Assembly (NCBI RefSeq): GCF_016906535.1
Contig: NC_057372.1
Location: 3,019,501-3,083,500 of the forward strand
DNA: 64,000 nt
Direction: 5' to 3'
DNA from: Rhizoctonia solani
Taxonomy: Eukaryota; Basidiomycota; Agaricomycetes; Cantharellales; Ceratobasidiaceae
Shown here: piece by piece, positions 36,891-48,582 of the stretch
Position numbering within the stretch: the stretch's first letter is position 1
How the letters are laid out: each line of letters starts with the position of its first letter
Program-made: the position numbers and the translations under genes
Notes under the pieces: generated by a model
What the model saw: the letters and a program-made list of their open reading frames with translations, nothing else
Told to the model about the DNA's origin: nothing
Databases searched by the model: none

Positions 36891-36895
36891 CTATC
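36891..36895 (+). repeat. right 5-base target-site duplication of the solo LTR
   Basis: Second CTATC copy, immediately followed by TACGCCTGGTGG, which resumes the interrupted reading frame. Confidence 0.75.
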
Positions 36896-37732
36896 TACGC
36901 CTGGTGGATTGTTTACCGGAATGGAGCGGTGGGCTACAGTCCTCACGTGTGGATCCCGATTAGTATGGCCATTTGGCTGTATTTTATCTTGTTCGCAGTG
37001 GTTGGGTACCTGGTAAAAAGCGGCAAGGGAGAGAACTTTTTCGAGCCAGCACCTTTATGTAAGTTTACTGCTCCGTTTTGCTTTATCGATACGAGTACTA
37101 ATGCCGTACTTAATTACCAGGGTACTTCATAGCTCGCAAATATACTGTTGAAAGGATTTTCGGCCAATACATTTGGTAAGGATTTTAGGATTATAATTAA
37201 TTGGAATTAGATGTACTTATTCCTCATCTGGGATTTGGTTTGCCGGCCCAAGCGGCATTTTCTTTTGCACCCAATGGTTCCTATGCGCCCGTGGTAACCT
37301 CACTTTCAATAGAGAGAGCCACTGACCCATGTCAATACAATGGCACTCCCCTGCGCGACCTCTCCCGGAGATACTCACGCCCGTAAATGGAGGGCCGAAC
37401 TCGGAAGTTGTGCGAATGGTCGAGGCAATCAGGGAAAGACGCAAGTTCGCATGGTCCGCTTTGATGTACGTCTTTGTTTATTATTCATTTTCGTTCTTAC
37501 GAGCTTGAGATGTTAATGATTGGTTTGATTAAATTAGGTAGTCCTACGTCATATATGATCCTAACTTTGGGACTTTCAGTAACCCCATGGGCGAATATAG
37601 GTGAAAACACACACATTCCCGAGTATTCTGGTCCCGCCGCCGGAATGCTCTTTTCTCAATTTCTTCTAAGGCTCTCGGGTCTTCTCTACGGGACCCTGAA
37701 AATCTCGGGAGCGCTCCGGGACTCGCTATTGT

Positions 37733-37801
37733 CGGCGAGCACTCCAGAGTGTCTGGTATGACACTCGAAAGTGCTCGTGGAGTGCTCTCGAGTGCTCGCC
37801 G
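37733..37801. repeat. hairpin with 12-base arms in a dyad-rich segment
   Basis: The arms CGGCGAGCACTC (37733-37744) and GAGTGCTCGCCG (37790-37801) are perfect reverse complements, with further GAGTGCTC and GAGCGCTCC dyads in the surrounding 37612-37890. This segment is GC-richer than its surroundings and lies inside the receptor-like pseudogene. It looks like a foldback element, but I found no clear target-site duplication. Confidence 0.6.
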
Positions 37802-37991
37802 AGCAATCCAGATCCGTCGGATCCTAACGAAGAGGTTCCCGAAATCGGAACGCCCTGGAGCGCTCCAGAGTTTTTGGGGCCCCCGTGGAGTTGTTACTGT
37901 TATTCTTTTGGCCACTACTCGCAGCCTGTTCCTCGTTGGAGAGGATAGGGGGATGTTGCTTGACGATGATCCAAGGGTAGGTCTTTATTGA

Positions 37992-40228
37992 AATCTAGTC
38001 GTATGTCATTACTGAAAAGTCTCGATAAGATGGTGTGCAGTGAACTATAGAGATACCAAGTCCCGAGACTTCTTCCAAAATATTGGTTTCTCAGGTTCTA
38101 TTCAGGTATATTCTTTCTTTCCTTTTTATATTTATTAAGAGGTTCTGGCCCTCAACTCCAAGTTGATTGTCAGGGATAAAAGTAATGATATTTATTTGCA
38201 ATTGTCTTAATTACTGCGCGTGTGAGGTTTCACTTATCGCCTACTCCTGTAAATACGAACGTCGATGGCGACCGTGTCGCCGAGATAATGACAATCCGTA
38301 AAACACTCGATTGTTGTGGTTCGAAAGTAAAGACAGTCATCAGAGAATCTCCCCCCCCGGGACCTTATAAGGTCAACGGGGTTCGTACATGAGTAAGCGG
38401 AACAATCCAAACGAGAGTATATAGTTAGAAACCAGATACAAACAATAACGGTAGCAAGGGTGGGCTGAAATGGTAAGTCGGGTGAGCGTGGCCGACTTGA
38501 TTATGTAAGAGGCTCGCATATAATATAGTTAATATACGAATATCGTGCATCCCTCACAGCGCGCTAAACGGTCGTCTCACTTCCCTCTTACCCTAGTTAT
38601 TGACCTTGTGCTGATTGATTGAGTAATAATCTCTCGGGTTATCCGCTGCTTCTTTCTCTCCTTCCGTATGCGCTCCGACTATGCTCTCATGTAAATCCGC
38701 GAAACCAGCCGAATCGAGTGTAATGGTTTGGAATCCAGGTCCTCCCCCCCCCCTCGACGGGACTTTATCCATCCAAAGCGTTCGATTGTGAACTATCAGA
38801 CTCGCCGACCAGCGTTTGGGCTTTCGAAGCACAGTCGCCAAGTCGCAATTGGTTAGCCGTCGCCGGCTTGATATGTATTGAAGAATGAATCATCGATTGT
38901 AATCGAATTTCTGTAGATCCAGGCTCCCTTTGTATTGTTAGCTCGGTCAATTAATTGTACTAAATGTAATGGTCTTTGTTTGGAGCTGACCTTCTTGGTG
39001 CAGAGCCTGTTCCTACTAAACTTAAAAATAGGTTCTGCCTGTAAATATTTCAACAAAAGAGACAAAGGCCTCTCAATAGGATTTCTATGTGGGTCAGAGG
39101 TGCAAGCATTGGTCAGCGCGAAAAGTAGTGGTTTCATTGACCTATAACTCACGGTATATTGCAACTTTTTATAATCTCGTCAGTAAGTCTGCACGCATTG
39201 CTTCTTACCACAATAGTGTATTTTGTTTGACCTTTCCCGTTGCGAATGATAGAATAAGATTGGCGGAAAGGTCGAGACTGTTGTGACAAAATATCCTACG
39301 GCGTGCCAATGCTGTTTGGTCCGCACAGGTGGCGGCTATATATTATGTACAATACAAAAGGTCTCAATACATACTAGCCCAAATGATTGGCAAGAACCCC
39401 CATAGAAACTGGATAGATATGCGGCCAAAGCACCACAAATACAAACAGCAGGTCAGTTCGCAAACGAGCATCAAGTCAACATCACAACTGACATCCCTGT
39501 GAAACCAAGAGAATTCGAGCACACGCTGAGACTGGAGGCTACCAGACCGTACTCGGCCTGGTGCCTGGACTGAGCTCGGCTCGGTGATTCGGTCCCGCTC
39601 TGGTTCGGGTCACGTGCCTCGGCAATTTCAGATGGCTGGGTGTGATGTAATTCATGTTGATCAATGACTGCCCCGGTCCTCGACTGGATTCGCACATAAA
39701 AGTGTATGATCTCTCTTTATACCCATATATAGGGTATCACTTCTGAAAGTCAATCTTTTGTTCCATGTATGGGCTCATAAGGACGCACCGAAAGCCCCAA
39801 CCGATGGAGTGCTCCCCTCGAAACCACTTTCCTATCCGAGTCGCGTCGGGAACCTGATCCATTACTATTCTCGTAAGATAAGACCATCTGAAGAGAACAC
39901 GTGCTGGTCTAGTCCAGGTCCGAGTGACGATGGATGACATCACACGTGGGAGACTCGAGTAGGCTGAAGTGCGACGCGTCGGCCGTGGTGGACGACTGGG
40001 GACTAAGCTAGGGACATATGAAATATGAAATATGTATGTACTCCTGATTATCTACTCGATATATACACCGATCGTTGTATGAGCATAACCTGTTTATAGG
40101 CCTGGGCGTACGTGGACGGTGGAGCGTTCTTTTCTAGGCGTAGGGATCAGATCAGGTGGCCCCAGGGTGTACCCTCGACCCCATGGCATATATAAACAGC
40201 AATGAGACTAGTTGGACCTCATCTCGCC
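37992..40228. other. gene-poor region, possible decayed repeats
   Basis: About 2.2 kb without a gene I can support. It holds a perfect 14-base palindrome GACCTTATAAGGTC at 38361-38374, two C-homopolymer runs near 38350 and 38747, and a minus-strand open frame (38593-38841) with no recognisable motif. The composition, short scattered frames and TATA-like stretches suggest old transposon remains. The last 300 bases are the trehalose phosphorylase promoter. Confidence 0.45.
40189..40196 (+). promoter_or_regulatory. TATA box of trehalose phosphorylase
   Basis: TATATAAA, 33 bases upstream of the ATG at 40229 and 6 bases before an in-frame upstream ATG at 40202. A strong TATA fits a highly regulated metabolic gene. 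Its closeness to both ATGs implies a very short 5' UTR and favours the second. Confidence 0.55.
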
Positions 40229-42886
40229 ATGTCCGAGTTCCAGAGCAAACCATCGACTGTCACCAAGCGCAGGCTTAGCGGCTTTGGGGGCACTACCACC
40301 TCCACCGCGTCCCCCCGCCATGCCCACGCACAGCTTACACCTATGTATGCGGGTATCGCCGCTAATATACTATCAGATGGTCTCACCGTTGAAGTCGGAA
40401 TCTCCATTCACGACGGCTCGTATACCATCGACTACTGCACTGACAAGATCAAGTGCACTCAACACCCGTCCAAAGCCCCAGGCGTGGTTGAGAACTACGT
40501 AATCAAGTCAATCATGCAATTTTCCACCGACCATATGCTCAAGTTTGTTGCCTGCGGTCTCACGCAATTCCTGGCCGACCTCGCACCGAACTTGTGCAAC
40601 CGTCTATGGCTCGAGCTCGACATGGTCCCCATGGTGCGTCATTGATTTCATTTCCTATGTGTTGTGCCGCCGGCTTACCCCGGCTTACCCCGGATTTACC
40701 CCGGATTTTCAGCTCTTCCCCGTGCGTTTGACCAACAAGCCTCTGAGGCCCGGTCTCCCACTCTCTCGGACTGGCACTACCCCGGGTCCCGAAGGCGGGG
40801 CAGAACAACCCAAGGAAGAGTCATTGCTCAAGTCTGTCACAGACACACTCAAGGGGACTTCGCTCAACGTCGCTGGTAAAGCGACCCCTCGTGCAGTCGA
40901 CGAACAGGCCGACTCGGCCGTCCGGAAGTGTGTTATGTACTTTGGTCCTACTCACAACCCTCGTTTGTCGATTGGTTATCGTAATGAAGTCGAGGTCGAT
41001 GCGGCTGGCAAGATCCACTTGCTCGATGGATTGGATGTCTACCGCAAGACGTGTCGCCAACCTACCTGGAACGCGGTGATGCACTATGCGAATGACCTCA
41101 GGGACCGTGGAGTAAAGCTTGGCTTCTTTTCGAGTACCCCACAGGGTGGGGGTGTCGCCCTCGTAAGTCTGATTATGGTGACGTTGGACTATGGTCGTGA
41201 CCTCACTTTCACTAGATGCGACACGCCTTGATTCGATTCTTGACTATTGTTGGAGTCGATTGCAAGTGGTGCGTCCCATATATACATTTCATGTAATACT
41301 TGTTAACCTCCCACTTAGGTATGTGCCGAAGCCGTCGCCAGCGGTGTTCCGTACGACCAAGAACAACCACAACATCCTGCAAGGTGTTTCTGCGCCAGAC
41401 GTCCGTTTGACCAAGGAACGCCAGGAAGAATTCACCGCCTGGATCGAGTATAATGCCCAGTGAGTGATTTCAATTGATTAAACCGGTCGATATTGATGGA
41501 TGGGTTTGTAGCCGGTACTGGGTGAGCGAAGGTGGTCCGCTGGCACCTGGGGGTGTAGATGTCGCGTTTATCGATGATCCTCAGGTATGCCTCGATCATT
41601 CACAAGATCTCCACCCACTGGAATTCATTTGAAATATCTAGATGCCCGGCCTCATCCCACTCATCAAGAAAGTCCGACCGGACCTGCCGATCATCTATCG
41701 ATCGCATATCGAAATCCGTTCCGATCTCGTGCACAAGGAAGGTTCGCCCCAAGCAGAAGTATGGAAGTACTTGTGGGACAGGATCCAGCATTGCGATTTG
41801 TTCATCAGCCACCCTGTGAACAAGTTTGTGCCCAAGGAAGTTCCGGCTGAAAAGTTGACGCTCTTGGGTGCGAGCACTGATTGGTAAGTCTATCTGTTCC
41901 AGAGGTTCACCATGTCTTTTGAAGCTTATTTTTAAATAGGCTGGACGGTCTCGGTAAACCACTCGGAGACTGGGATCTCGACTACTACATGAACCTCTTC
42001 CGTCGCCAATGCGGTGAAATTCGCCAGAACCGGTTGCACTGGCCCGACCGTCTGTACATTGCGCAGATCGCGCGCTTTGACCCGTCCAAGGGTATCCCGG
42101 ATGTGATCGATTCGTTCTGCAAGTTGAGGAGACGACTAGACGAGGTCTTGTACGTGTTATCCGCGATTTTCTTTTTCGAGTCGAGCCGCGATTGATTCAT
42201 AATATTATAGGCCCGCGAATCGGACGCCTCAGCTTTTGATCTGCGGACATGGAGCGATTGATGATCCCGATGCGAGCATCATTTTTGACGAAACGATGGC
42301 ACTGCTCGAGAGACCAGAGTACGCACCTTACTCCAACGATATTGTCGTAATGAGGATCGGACCAAGCGACCAAAGTACGTACCGACCGTCTTTCACTCAA
42401 CGTATCCACTAACGCGCATCACGCACACACACAGTGTTGAATGCCCTTCTCTCAAACGCCACCGTCGTCCTCCAACTTTCCCTCCGCGAAGGTTTCGAAG
42501 TCAAAGTCTCCGAAGCACTTCACCACGGAAAGCCGGTAATCGCGACACGGGCAGGAGGAATCCCTCTCCAGATCCAACACGGCAAATCCGGATACCTCGT
42601 CGACGTCGGGGACACCCAGGCCGTCGCGAACCACTTGTACGATCTCTGGACGGACCGCGAGCTCTACAGCCGCATGTCCGAGTTTGCGCGGAACAATGTG
42701 TCGGACGAGGTCGGGACCTTGGGGAACGCGTTGAGTTGGCTGTATTTGGGTAGTAAGTTTAGTAAAGGCGAGTTTATCAAGCCCAACGGTCAGTGGTTGA
42801 ACGATCTTGCGCGCGAGGAGGCTGGGGAGCCGTACAAGGAGGGAGAGCCGAGGTTGCCTCGGGCTGGGTTGAATGTGGTTGGGTAG
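40229..42886 (+). CDS. trehalose phosphorylase (retaining, GT4-type)
   Basis: Cytosolic enzyme that reversibly splits trehalose with phosphate into glucose and alpha-glucose 1-phosphate, mobilising the main storage sugar of basidiomycetes. The chosen start is ATG 40229 (MSEFQSKPSTVTKRRLSGFG). About 735 residues, seven introns, intact. Segments in order: YAGIAANILSDGLTVEVGIS, YFGPTHNPRLSIGYRNEVEV, HYANDLRDRGVKLGFFSSTP, HALIRFLTIVGVDCKWYVP, KKVRPDLPIIYRSHIEIRSD and HWPDRLYIAQIARFDPSKGI. The GT-B donor-site motif is REGFEVKVSEALHHGKPVIA (the paired Glu of GT4 enzymes), followed by TRAGGIPLQIQHGKSGYLV. It ends PRAGLNVVG, stop 42884-42886. The fungal phosphorylases of this type are about this length. 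Confidence 0.93.
40665..40712 (+). repeat. short tandem repeat in intron 1 of trehalose phosphorylase
   Basis: The intron contains four imperfect copies of about 11 bases based on CCGGCTTACC / CCGGATTTACC, ending just before the gattttcag acceptor. It lies in the branch-point region of the intron. Confidence 0.6.
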
Positions 42887-43552
42887 ATGCGACGTGATTG
42901 TAGAAAATAAAAAAGAAGAAAGTGTAAACGTAAATGTAAACGTAGGATAAATGTGAATTGTATACAATGTTTGATCGACTTTCATTGGGTGGGGTGGGTT
43001 GTGGTTTGTTGGTGGTCACTTTGCTCGAGCCTGATTCTGTTTTTTATGTTATGTCCAAATAGACGCGACGCTCCGGAACAATAGTCTATAAGGTATTTCG
43101 ATCGATGCGCCGCCATAACGTCCAAAGTATAGCTGTATACATTGGAAGTTGCAAATTTATCCCAAATAAATGTAATAGTGGGTCTAAATAAATGCAACTA
43201 TTGCTTTGGATGTTGCGGCGGACTTCGACATGTTGGGCTCCCTTATGTAAGCATAGAACAAAATATGGCCTGCACCTGGCAGCAATATTGCATTCACAGG
43301 CTGGTTTCTATAAGAATCGCTGCAGAGTTTCAATGGTGTGCATATAAGGCTGTGTAAGCAATAGATTCGAGTACTACATTAGGCGGTCAAGTAGAACTTG
43401 TTTCGTTGGCCAAACAAAGGCTCAACTTGGATCTCAAATCCAGCTTCCGCCATCGGAGCTGCCGATGGCGCACTTTATTTGCCAGATTTACCGCTGTACT
43501 AGCAGGCAGCGTATTGGGTACACATTAAGAACTTTTTCTATCTACCTTTGGC

Positions 43553-43831
43553 TCACTTGACGATCATTTCAGCTTCCAATATGTCATCACCGCTAAACGT
43601 GGTCCTAGTACACTCCACAGCAAACGGTGGCTTATCGTCAATGCCTATTGGTATTCCCACCAGATAGATGGCGGACAATTGTAACCGGCATTGGTGAGTT
43701 AGATTGGGCGGATTTACGGGCGTCTTAAATGGTCGTAGATATTCGAAATGGTGGTTCTGCTTACTCGTCGCCTCATCTTTGAAATTATCTAGGGACTTTT
43801 TCACACGGGTATCAAAGGCTTTATCCTAATG
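43553..43831 (-). CDS. possible 3' exon of an unrecognised gene
   Basis: Open frame with protein-like composition reading KAFDTRVKKSLDNFKDEATS, then NHHFEYLRPFKTPVNPPN, LTHQCRLQLSAIYLVGIP and a C-terminus DDILEAEMIVK before the stop at 43553. I do not recognise it. No matching upstream exon is convincing; a short minus-strand frame at 43821-44006 may or may not belong. It could be the end of a small gene or a relic of one. Confidence 0.3.
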
Positions 43832-45365
43832 TATGTAATACATGGGCGTAATATTGTCGGAGGCACTGGTATAGACAGGTTGATGATCTGTTAGGTAACG
43901 GCTCTCCAGTGCCTAGCGCCGCCACCGCCACCGAACGAACAAACGGATACTGGGAAGGGGACTGGATGGATTCATATAGTGTGTATACGTGTTTATACCT
44001 CGGCATTATAAGGCAGGACCGACTGTATCCAGGCTCCCCCTAATTCGAGCCACTACTGGACTGCCAGGGCCTTCAGCTCAAGGTCCAACCACCCTGTCGT
44101 TCATCCGGCTTACATAATTACTTTGCCAAGCAGACATCTCCTGCGAAATCGCCATACGCTGCGCATATATCTAATTTTGCTTTTACACCACCCTTGATGT
44201 GTAAGGTCCAATTTTCCTAAATGATACATACGTGGACTATAGCAAATCGATACAGCGATACACCAACCACAAATACAGGCTAGACTAATGGCCAGGAAGG
44301 ACTTTTGTGATCATGTGTACACGTATCCACGCGACTGACCTTCAGCATATAATCTTCCTTGGCGGAATAGTGCTACAATCCTACAGGTAATGATGTTGCG
44401 AGTCATAAATCGGTCTAACTTCGGCCAGTATACACCTCACGTATTCATGGTGGTTATGCGATAGAAACGTAGCAAAGGTTCACCCCGTTCGCCATCGAAA
44501 AGTACTTCGATTACCTGCAATATGATAGCGCCATTTTTGTCTGTTGTCTTCATACCTAATTAAACATATATGTACCAGGGTTTTCAAAGTTCCGCAGGAT
44601 AATATCTGGTCTCGCAATAAATCAAATATTGCTTAGAAGGAAATCTGTTGCAAATAGAAGTATCGTATTCGCAATTTGCTCATTTGGCTTCATTTCGTCC
44701 TCCGGTTATACAGGTCTGAGCGTTGCCGACAGTGCGGATCAAACAAGGCTTCTTTATGTTGCGCGGTACGCCTGAATGCGTTATATTCCAGCCATGTCTC
44801 TGACCACATCTCTGTGGAAGTCGGGAGATCGTGGGTGACTTACTGGTTCCTCCGTCTCTCCCGCAAAGACACGCGTGAAGAAGCCACATGTAAAGCGCAG
44901 ATACCGTAAATGGTGGTTAGGCTTCCTCCTTGGGGAAGCAAGTCTTAGAATCCATGCCATCGCATGATCCCGGTCGAAGTCGCAATTCCGAGTAACAAGC
45001 AACCACGCTGTTAGTTCGAATAGTGAGAAGCAAGCTGGAGATCATAAGGATAGACCGATTTGCCGACAATAGCAACAAAGGCCGTCGGCCGATGCTCGGC
45101 TAGGATACGCCAAGGCTGTTCACGCGATTAAACAGCGGTGTGAGGTGTGAAGAAATGACTATGTATGCCCAATTGGAAGGTCGAGAGTAACGGTCGTCTG
45201 CCCGTATTACCGTGGATAACCCATTTATTATTCATCCCAGCGCAGCTTCTCGACATATGAAGGTCGAGTGAGCATATGGCGCAGCTGGCCGAGCGGGGGA
45301 AACATTGTGTGTTATATGATTTCGGTGAAAGGTAATTATCAGGAGTATGTGCGACTTAGGCACTC

Positions 45366-45371
45366 TATAAA
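45366..45371 (+). promoter_or_regulatory. TATA box of fungalysin
   Basis: TATAAA about 80 bases before the fungalysin ATG. Confidence 0.45.
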
Positions 45372-45449
45372 GCCAGGAATGTGAGGATAAGCAAACTCAT
45401 CGGTCTCCTTGGTGTATCGATAATTTGTTCCCTGGTTCATTCGCTCATA

Positions 45450-47742
45450 ATGGCACCTTTCGCTAAGCTCTCTACCATCGCTCTCATGATTGCCTCTGGC
45501 GCAGTGGCTGCTCCATGGGACCATACCACCCGACAAGCTACCCACAGCAAGTTCGCTGTTGGGCCTCGTAAGGTTGAGTTCCAATCTTACCATCCTCCAT
45601 CGACTTTCGAGACCTATGGCACCGGAATCGATCACCCTCTTACCAAGCGTGGGGTCGAGAATGCCGATCCTGCTGAAGCCGCCAAAGCTTTCCTCGAAAC
45701 GAAACTTGGCGTTTCTGCCGATGATATCTCCCACAGGAGTGGCTCTACCTCCGACGTTGCTAAGCATGAATACTTCCGCCAGAGATTTGTAAGCGAGCCT
45801 TCATCTTTGATCACATGCACCTTCTGACTCTAATTCTCAGAACGGTATTGCCGTCGCCAATGCTGTCGCCAATGTAGCGCTTAAGAATAACAAGGTCGTT
45901 TCGTACGGAGCAAGCTTTGTGAAGCCAAGTAAGCTAGCGATCTAGCTATTTTAGCCCAGTCACTTACTATCCTTGAATCGAACCAGAGTCCGTGGCCTCT
46001 ACGACTCCAACGCTGACCAAGGAAGAGGCCATTGCAAAAGCCGAAGCGGCTACGGATGCTAAATATAATGACTGGCCTACCACTCTCGAGGCATGTGCAG
46101 CTATCCCACAAGTAGTAAACCAGTGCTAACTTGCTATCTTCATAAGTACTTCGCCAAAGACTCGGACCATGTAGTCCTTGCGCACGTTGTTCAAGTTCAG
46201 AACGAGGAAACTGGCGAGTGGTACGAGGCATACGTCGATGCCAGCAATGGGGAAATTGTCAATATGATTAACTTTGTGCACAAAGCCAGCGTATGTAATA
46301 GGAAGTTGTGCCATGTGCATATACTCACGTAAACTTTAGTACCGCGTTGTTCCGTTCACCTCGCAGGATCCGGAGGACGGCTTTACCACTGTGACCGATC
46401 CCCATGACACTGTTGCTTCACCCAACGGCTGGCACCAGTACGGCACTACAACCACAACTTCTACATCCGGAAACAACGTTCTCGCATACAAAGGCTCGAC
46501 CACTGCCACAACCTCGCAATCGAGTGCCGGGAATAACTATGATTATACTTTGGACTCGACAGCTGCGCCTGCTACTAGTATTGATGCCGCACGTGTCAAC
46601 GCATTCTACGTCGCCAACATGATTCACGATCTAACGGTACGCCTCTGAACCCTCAATCATTGGAGTCACGCGCATTCAAATTAATATGGATAATTACAGT
46701 ATCGTTACGGCTTCGACGAGGCGTCTTACAATTTCCAACAAGATAACAACGGAAAAGGAGGAGCCCAAAACGACCGTGTCCAGATTTCTGTCCAGGATAC
46801 CGCGTATACAAACAACGCAGACTTCTCTACTCCTCCGGATGGACAGTCGGGTAAAATGCGCATGTTTGTTTGGACGTATACTAATCCGAGGCGGGATGGA
46901 GCTTTCGAGAACGATATTGTCACACACGAGTATGGACACGGCATCTCGAATCGATTGACCGGAGGAGGAACTGCACGGTGCTTAACAACTCAGCAAAGCT
47001 GGGGGCTGGGAGAAGGCTGGTCTGATGCACTTGCAGACTGGACCGAGCAAACGAGTGAGGCGAAGGCCCTTTCGGACTTTACTATGGGCGAATATGTCAC
47101 TAAGATTGCCGGCGGTATTCGATCTTACCCGTACTCTACTAGCAAGTCAGTCAACCCGCTAACCTATGCCTCGCTTGCATCTCTCGGAAATGAAGAACAT
47201 GCTGTTGGCGAGGTCTGGGCTTTGATATGGCACGAGATTTACGCTAGTTTGATCAATAAACTGTCAGTATGCCCGCTTGTTGTATGCATCGTCAACTAAT
47301 TTTACATCACCAATGCAGTGGATTCTCGACTAACAAAAACGAGTCGACGGGTACTGCTGGAAACATTGTTGCACTGTGAGCAACTATCATGACCATTGTT
47401 GGGAAAAACTGACACCTACCGCCCATAAGACACTTATTCATTGATAGTCTCAAACTTCAGCCTTGCAATCCTACCTTTATCACTGCTCGAGATGGTGTGT
47501 AACATGGGCGGGCGAGAACAAATCAATAACTGAGAATGACAATTTTACAGCCATTATTCAGGCGGACGCAAACCGGTACGGCGGGGCCAACAAGTGTGCA
47601 CTTTGGGCAGCGTTCGCCAAGCGTGGTCTTGGCTCAAGTAGGTATTATTCTTCTCTCGAGAAAGTACAATATTAATCTAGTATCCACCAAAGGTGCTACA
47701 GAGACTCGTCGGGATAGCACTACTCTTCCAAGCGGATGCTGA
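45450..47742 (+). CDS. fungalysin (M36) secreted metalloprotease
   Basis: Secreted zinc endopeptidase of family M36, about 610 residues over ten or so exons, intact. The start is ATG 45450, with a clear signal peptide (MAPFAKLSTIALMIASGAVA, cleavage near AA|PW). A long FTP/PepSY-type inhibitory propeptide follows (HEYFRQRFNGIAVANAVANV, VQNEETGEWYEAYVDASNGE). The mature enzyme begins near FTTVTDPHDTVASPNGWH. The zinc site is HEYGH in DIVTHEYGHGISNRLTGGGT, with the third ligand Glu in WGLGEGWSDALADWTE. It then reads ARDAIIQADANRYGGANKCA and ends STTLPSGC (stop 47740-47742). It digests host or substrate protein; in some pathogens the family acts as a virulence factor, which this sequence cannot show. 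Confidence 0.94.
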
Positions 47743-48582
47743 AGTATGGGTTACGGTGTTGGCCTGGTTCTTTGACGTACATGTATATAGTGCACAATTA
47801 TTCAAAATTACAAACTTTTACTGGGTATCTTAATTTCATGAGTTCTGCGGAAGTGAACCTAGGTTTGAGTTTTATATTCGCCTCAAGGTGGGCTCTGGTG
47901 GATGTACAATATGATGCTACGGGTAGCACGTAAAGTACTACAAGGAAAGCATGTGACCAAATAGGAGTATAAAATCTAACAGCACCTCCCGGGCCTGGGT
48001 CATTTCACCATACGGGCTTCGCGTATTTCAGGTTGTCATAATGGCCGGGGCCCGCGGGGCCCGTAGAGTTTTAAATTGGATTGTAGCCAAGCTTGGAGAA
48101 GTTTACTTCAGTAAGCTTCTGAGGGCACGTGATGCGATGTGCTACTCCCGTCTTCTGTTGCTCGCTGAGCCGTGGTCGTTGAGATCTAATAATACTAGTG
48201 AGATAAAGATATTATATATGGTGCAGGTTCTCCTGAGTTAACGAGTGTATTTCATCATATTTAGAATAAATACCAAACTGGATCAGAAGGCTCAGAACGG
48301 GAAACGACAGAACTAAATGACTTGGCTGTCCTCTTTAATATTTAGCATATGCATTTTGATCACACTCCCAAAGTAATCATTGCTGACGAGTCAAGTCTCT
48401 TGGTACCCGGGAGATCCTATCGGTACAACGCGCCCTGGGTTGGCTGGTATCCGAAATCGCGCGCATATGATGACACACGAATACCTCGTAACGTTGAACG
48501 AGATAATCCAGTATTTCTTCTAATGCCAGTATAAAAGGCCGAGCTGAACCTCCAGCAACCTCATATCACTCGCTCACTCAAC
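47743..48582. other. intergenic before P450-B
   Basis: About 840 bases. It includes a GC-palindromic stretch at 48045-48062 (GGGGCCCGCGGGGCCC) and a small dyad around two AAGCTT sites near 48090-48117, neither with an obvious function. A TATA box precedes P450-B. No gene seen. Confidence 0.45.
48530..48536 (+). promoter_or_regulatory. TATA box of P450-B
   Basis: TATAAAA, 53 bases upstream of the ATG at 48583, matching the position of the TATA box of the paralogous P450-A. Confidence 0.55.

Larger units (their letters stand above)
36329..37991 (+). pseudogene. decayed seven-helix receptor-like gene, split by a solo LTR
   Basis: Membrane-protein segments follow one another as in fungal GPCR-like (glucose/cAMP-receptor type) proteins: LFGEIIMSASGLIDAKCAIA, WCGTVYQVQSSMNVIGVGSV, then AWWIVYRNGAVGYSPHVW, ISMAIWLYFILFAVVGYLV, RKYTVERIFGQYIW, VRMVEAIRERRKFAWSALM, LPTSYMILTLGLSVTPWANI and VVTVILLATTRSLFLVGEDR. 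A 277-base LTR sits at 36614-36890 inside a coding exon. The frame is identical on both sides, so removing the LTR plus one target-site copy joins AFTSAITI directly to YAWWIVYRNG. Further damage includes an in-frame TGA near 37328, a frame switch near 37245 and a hairpin-rich insertion around 37612-37890. The 5' end is not located. The family assignment is moderately secure. Confidence 0.6.
42887..45449. other. gene-poor region
   Basis: About 2.5 kb between trehalose phosphorylase and fungalysin. I find only one open frame with protein-like composition (43553-43804, minus, listed separately). The rest is AT-rich with short frames on both strands and no splice pattern. The last 100 bases are the fungalysin promoter. 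Confidence 0.45.

Noticed and set aside
41600..41962. Minus-strand open frame of 120 codons
   Set aside because: Antisense shadow of trehalose phosphorylase coding sequence, crossing its intron.
42452..42985. Minus-strand open frame of 177 codons
   Set aside because: Antisense to the trehalose phosphorylase donor-site exon; no protein-like features.
45276..45360. Possible tRNA: GGCGCAGCTGGCCGAGCGG resembles a tRNA 5' end with an A box
   Set aside because: No B box (GGTTCGAATC-like) or 3' acceptor strand follows within 100 bases, so no cloverleaf can form.
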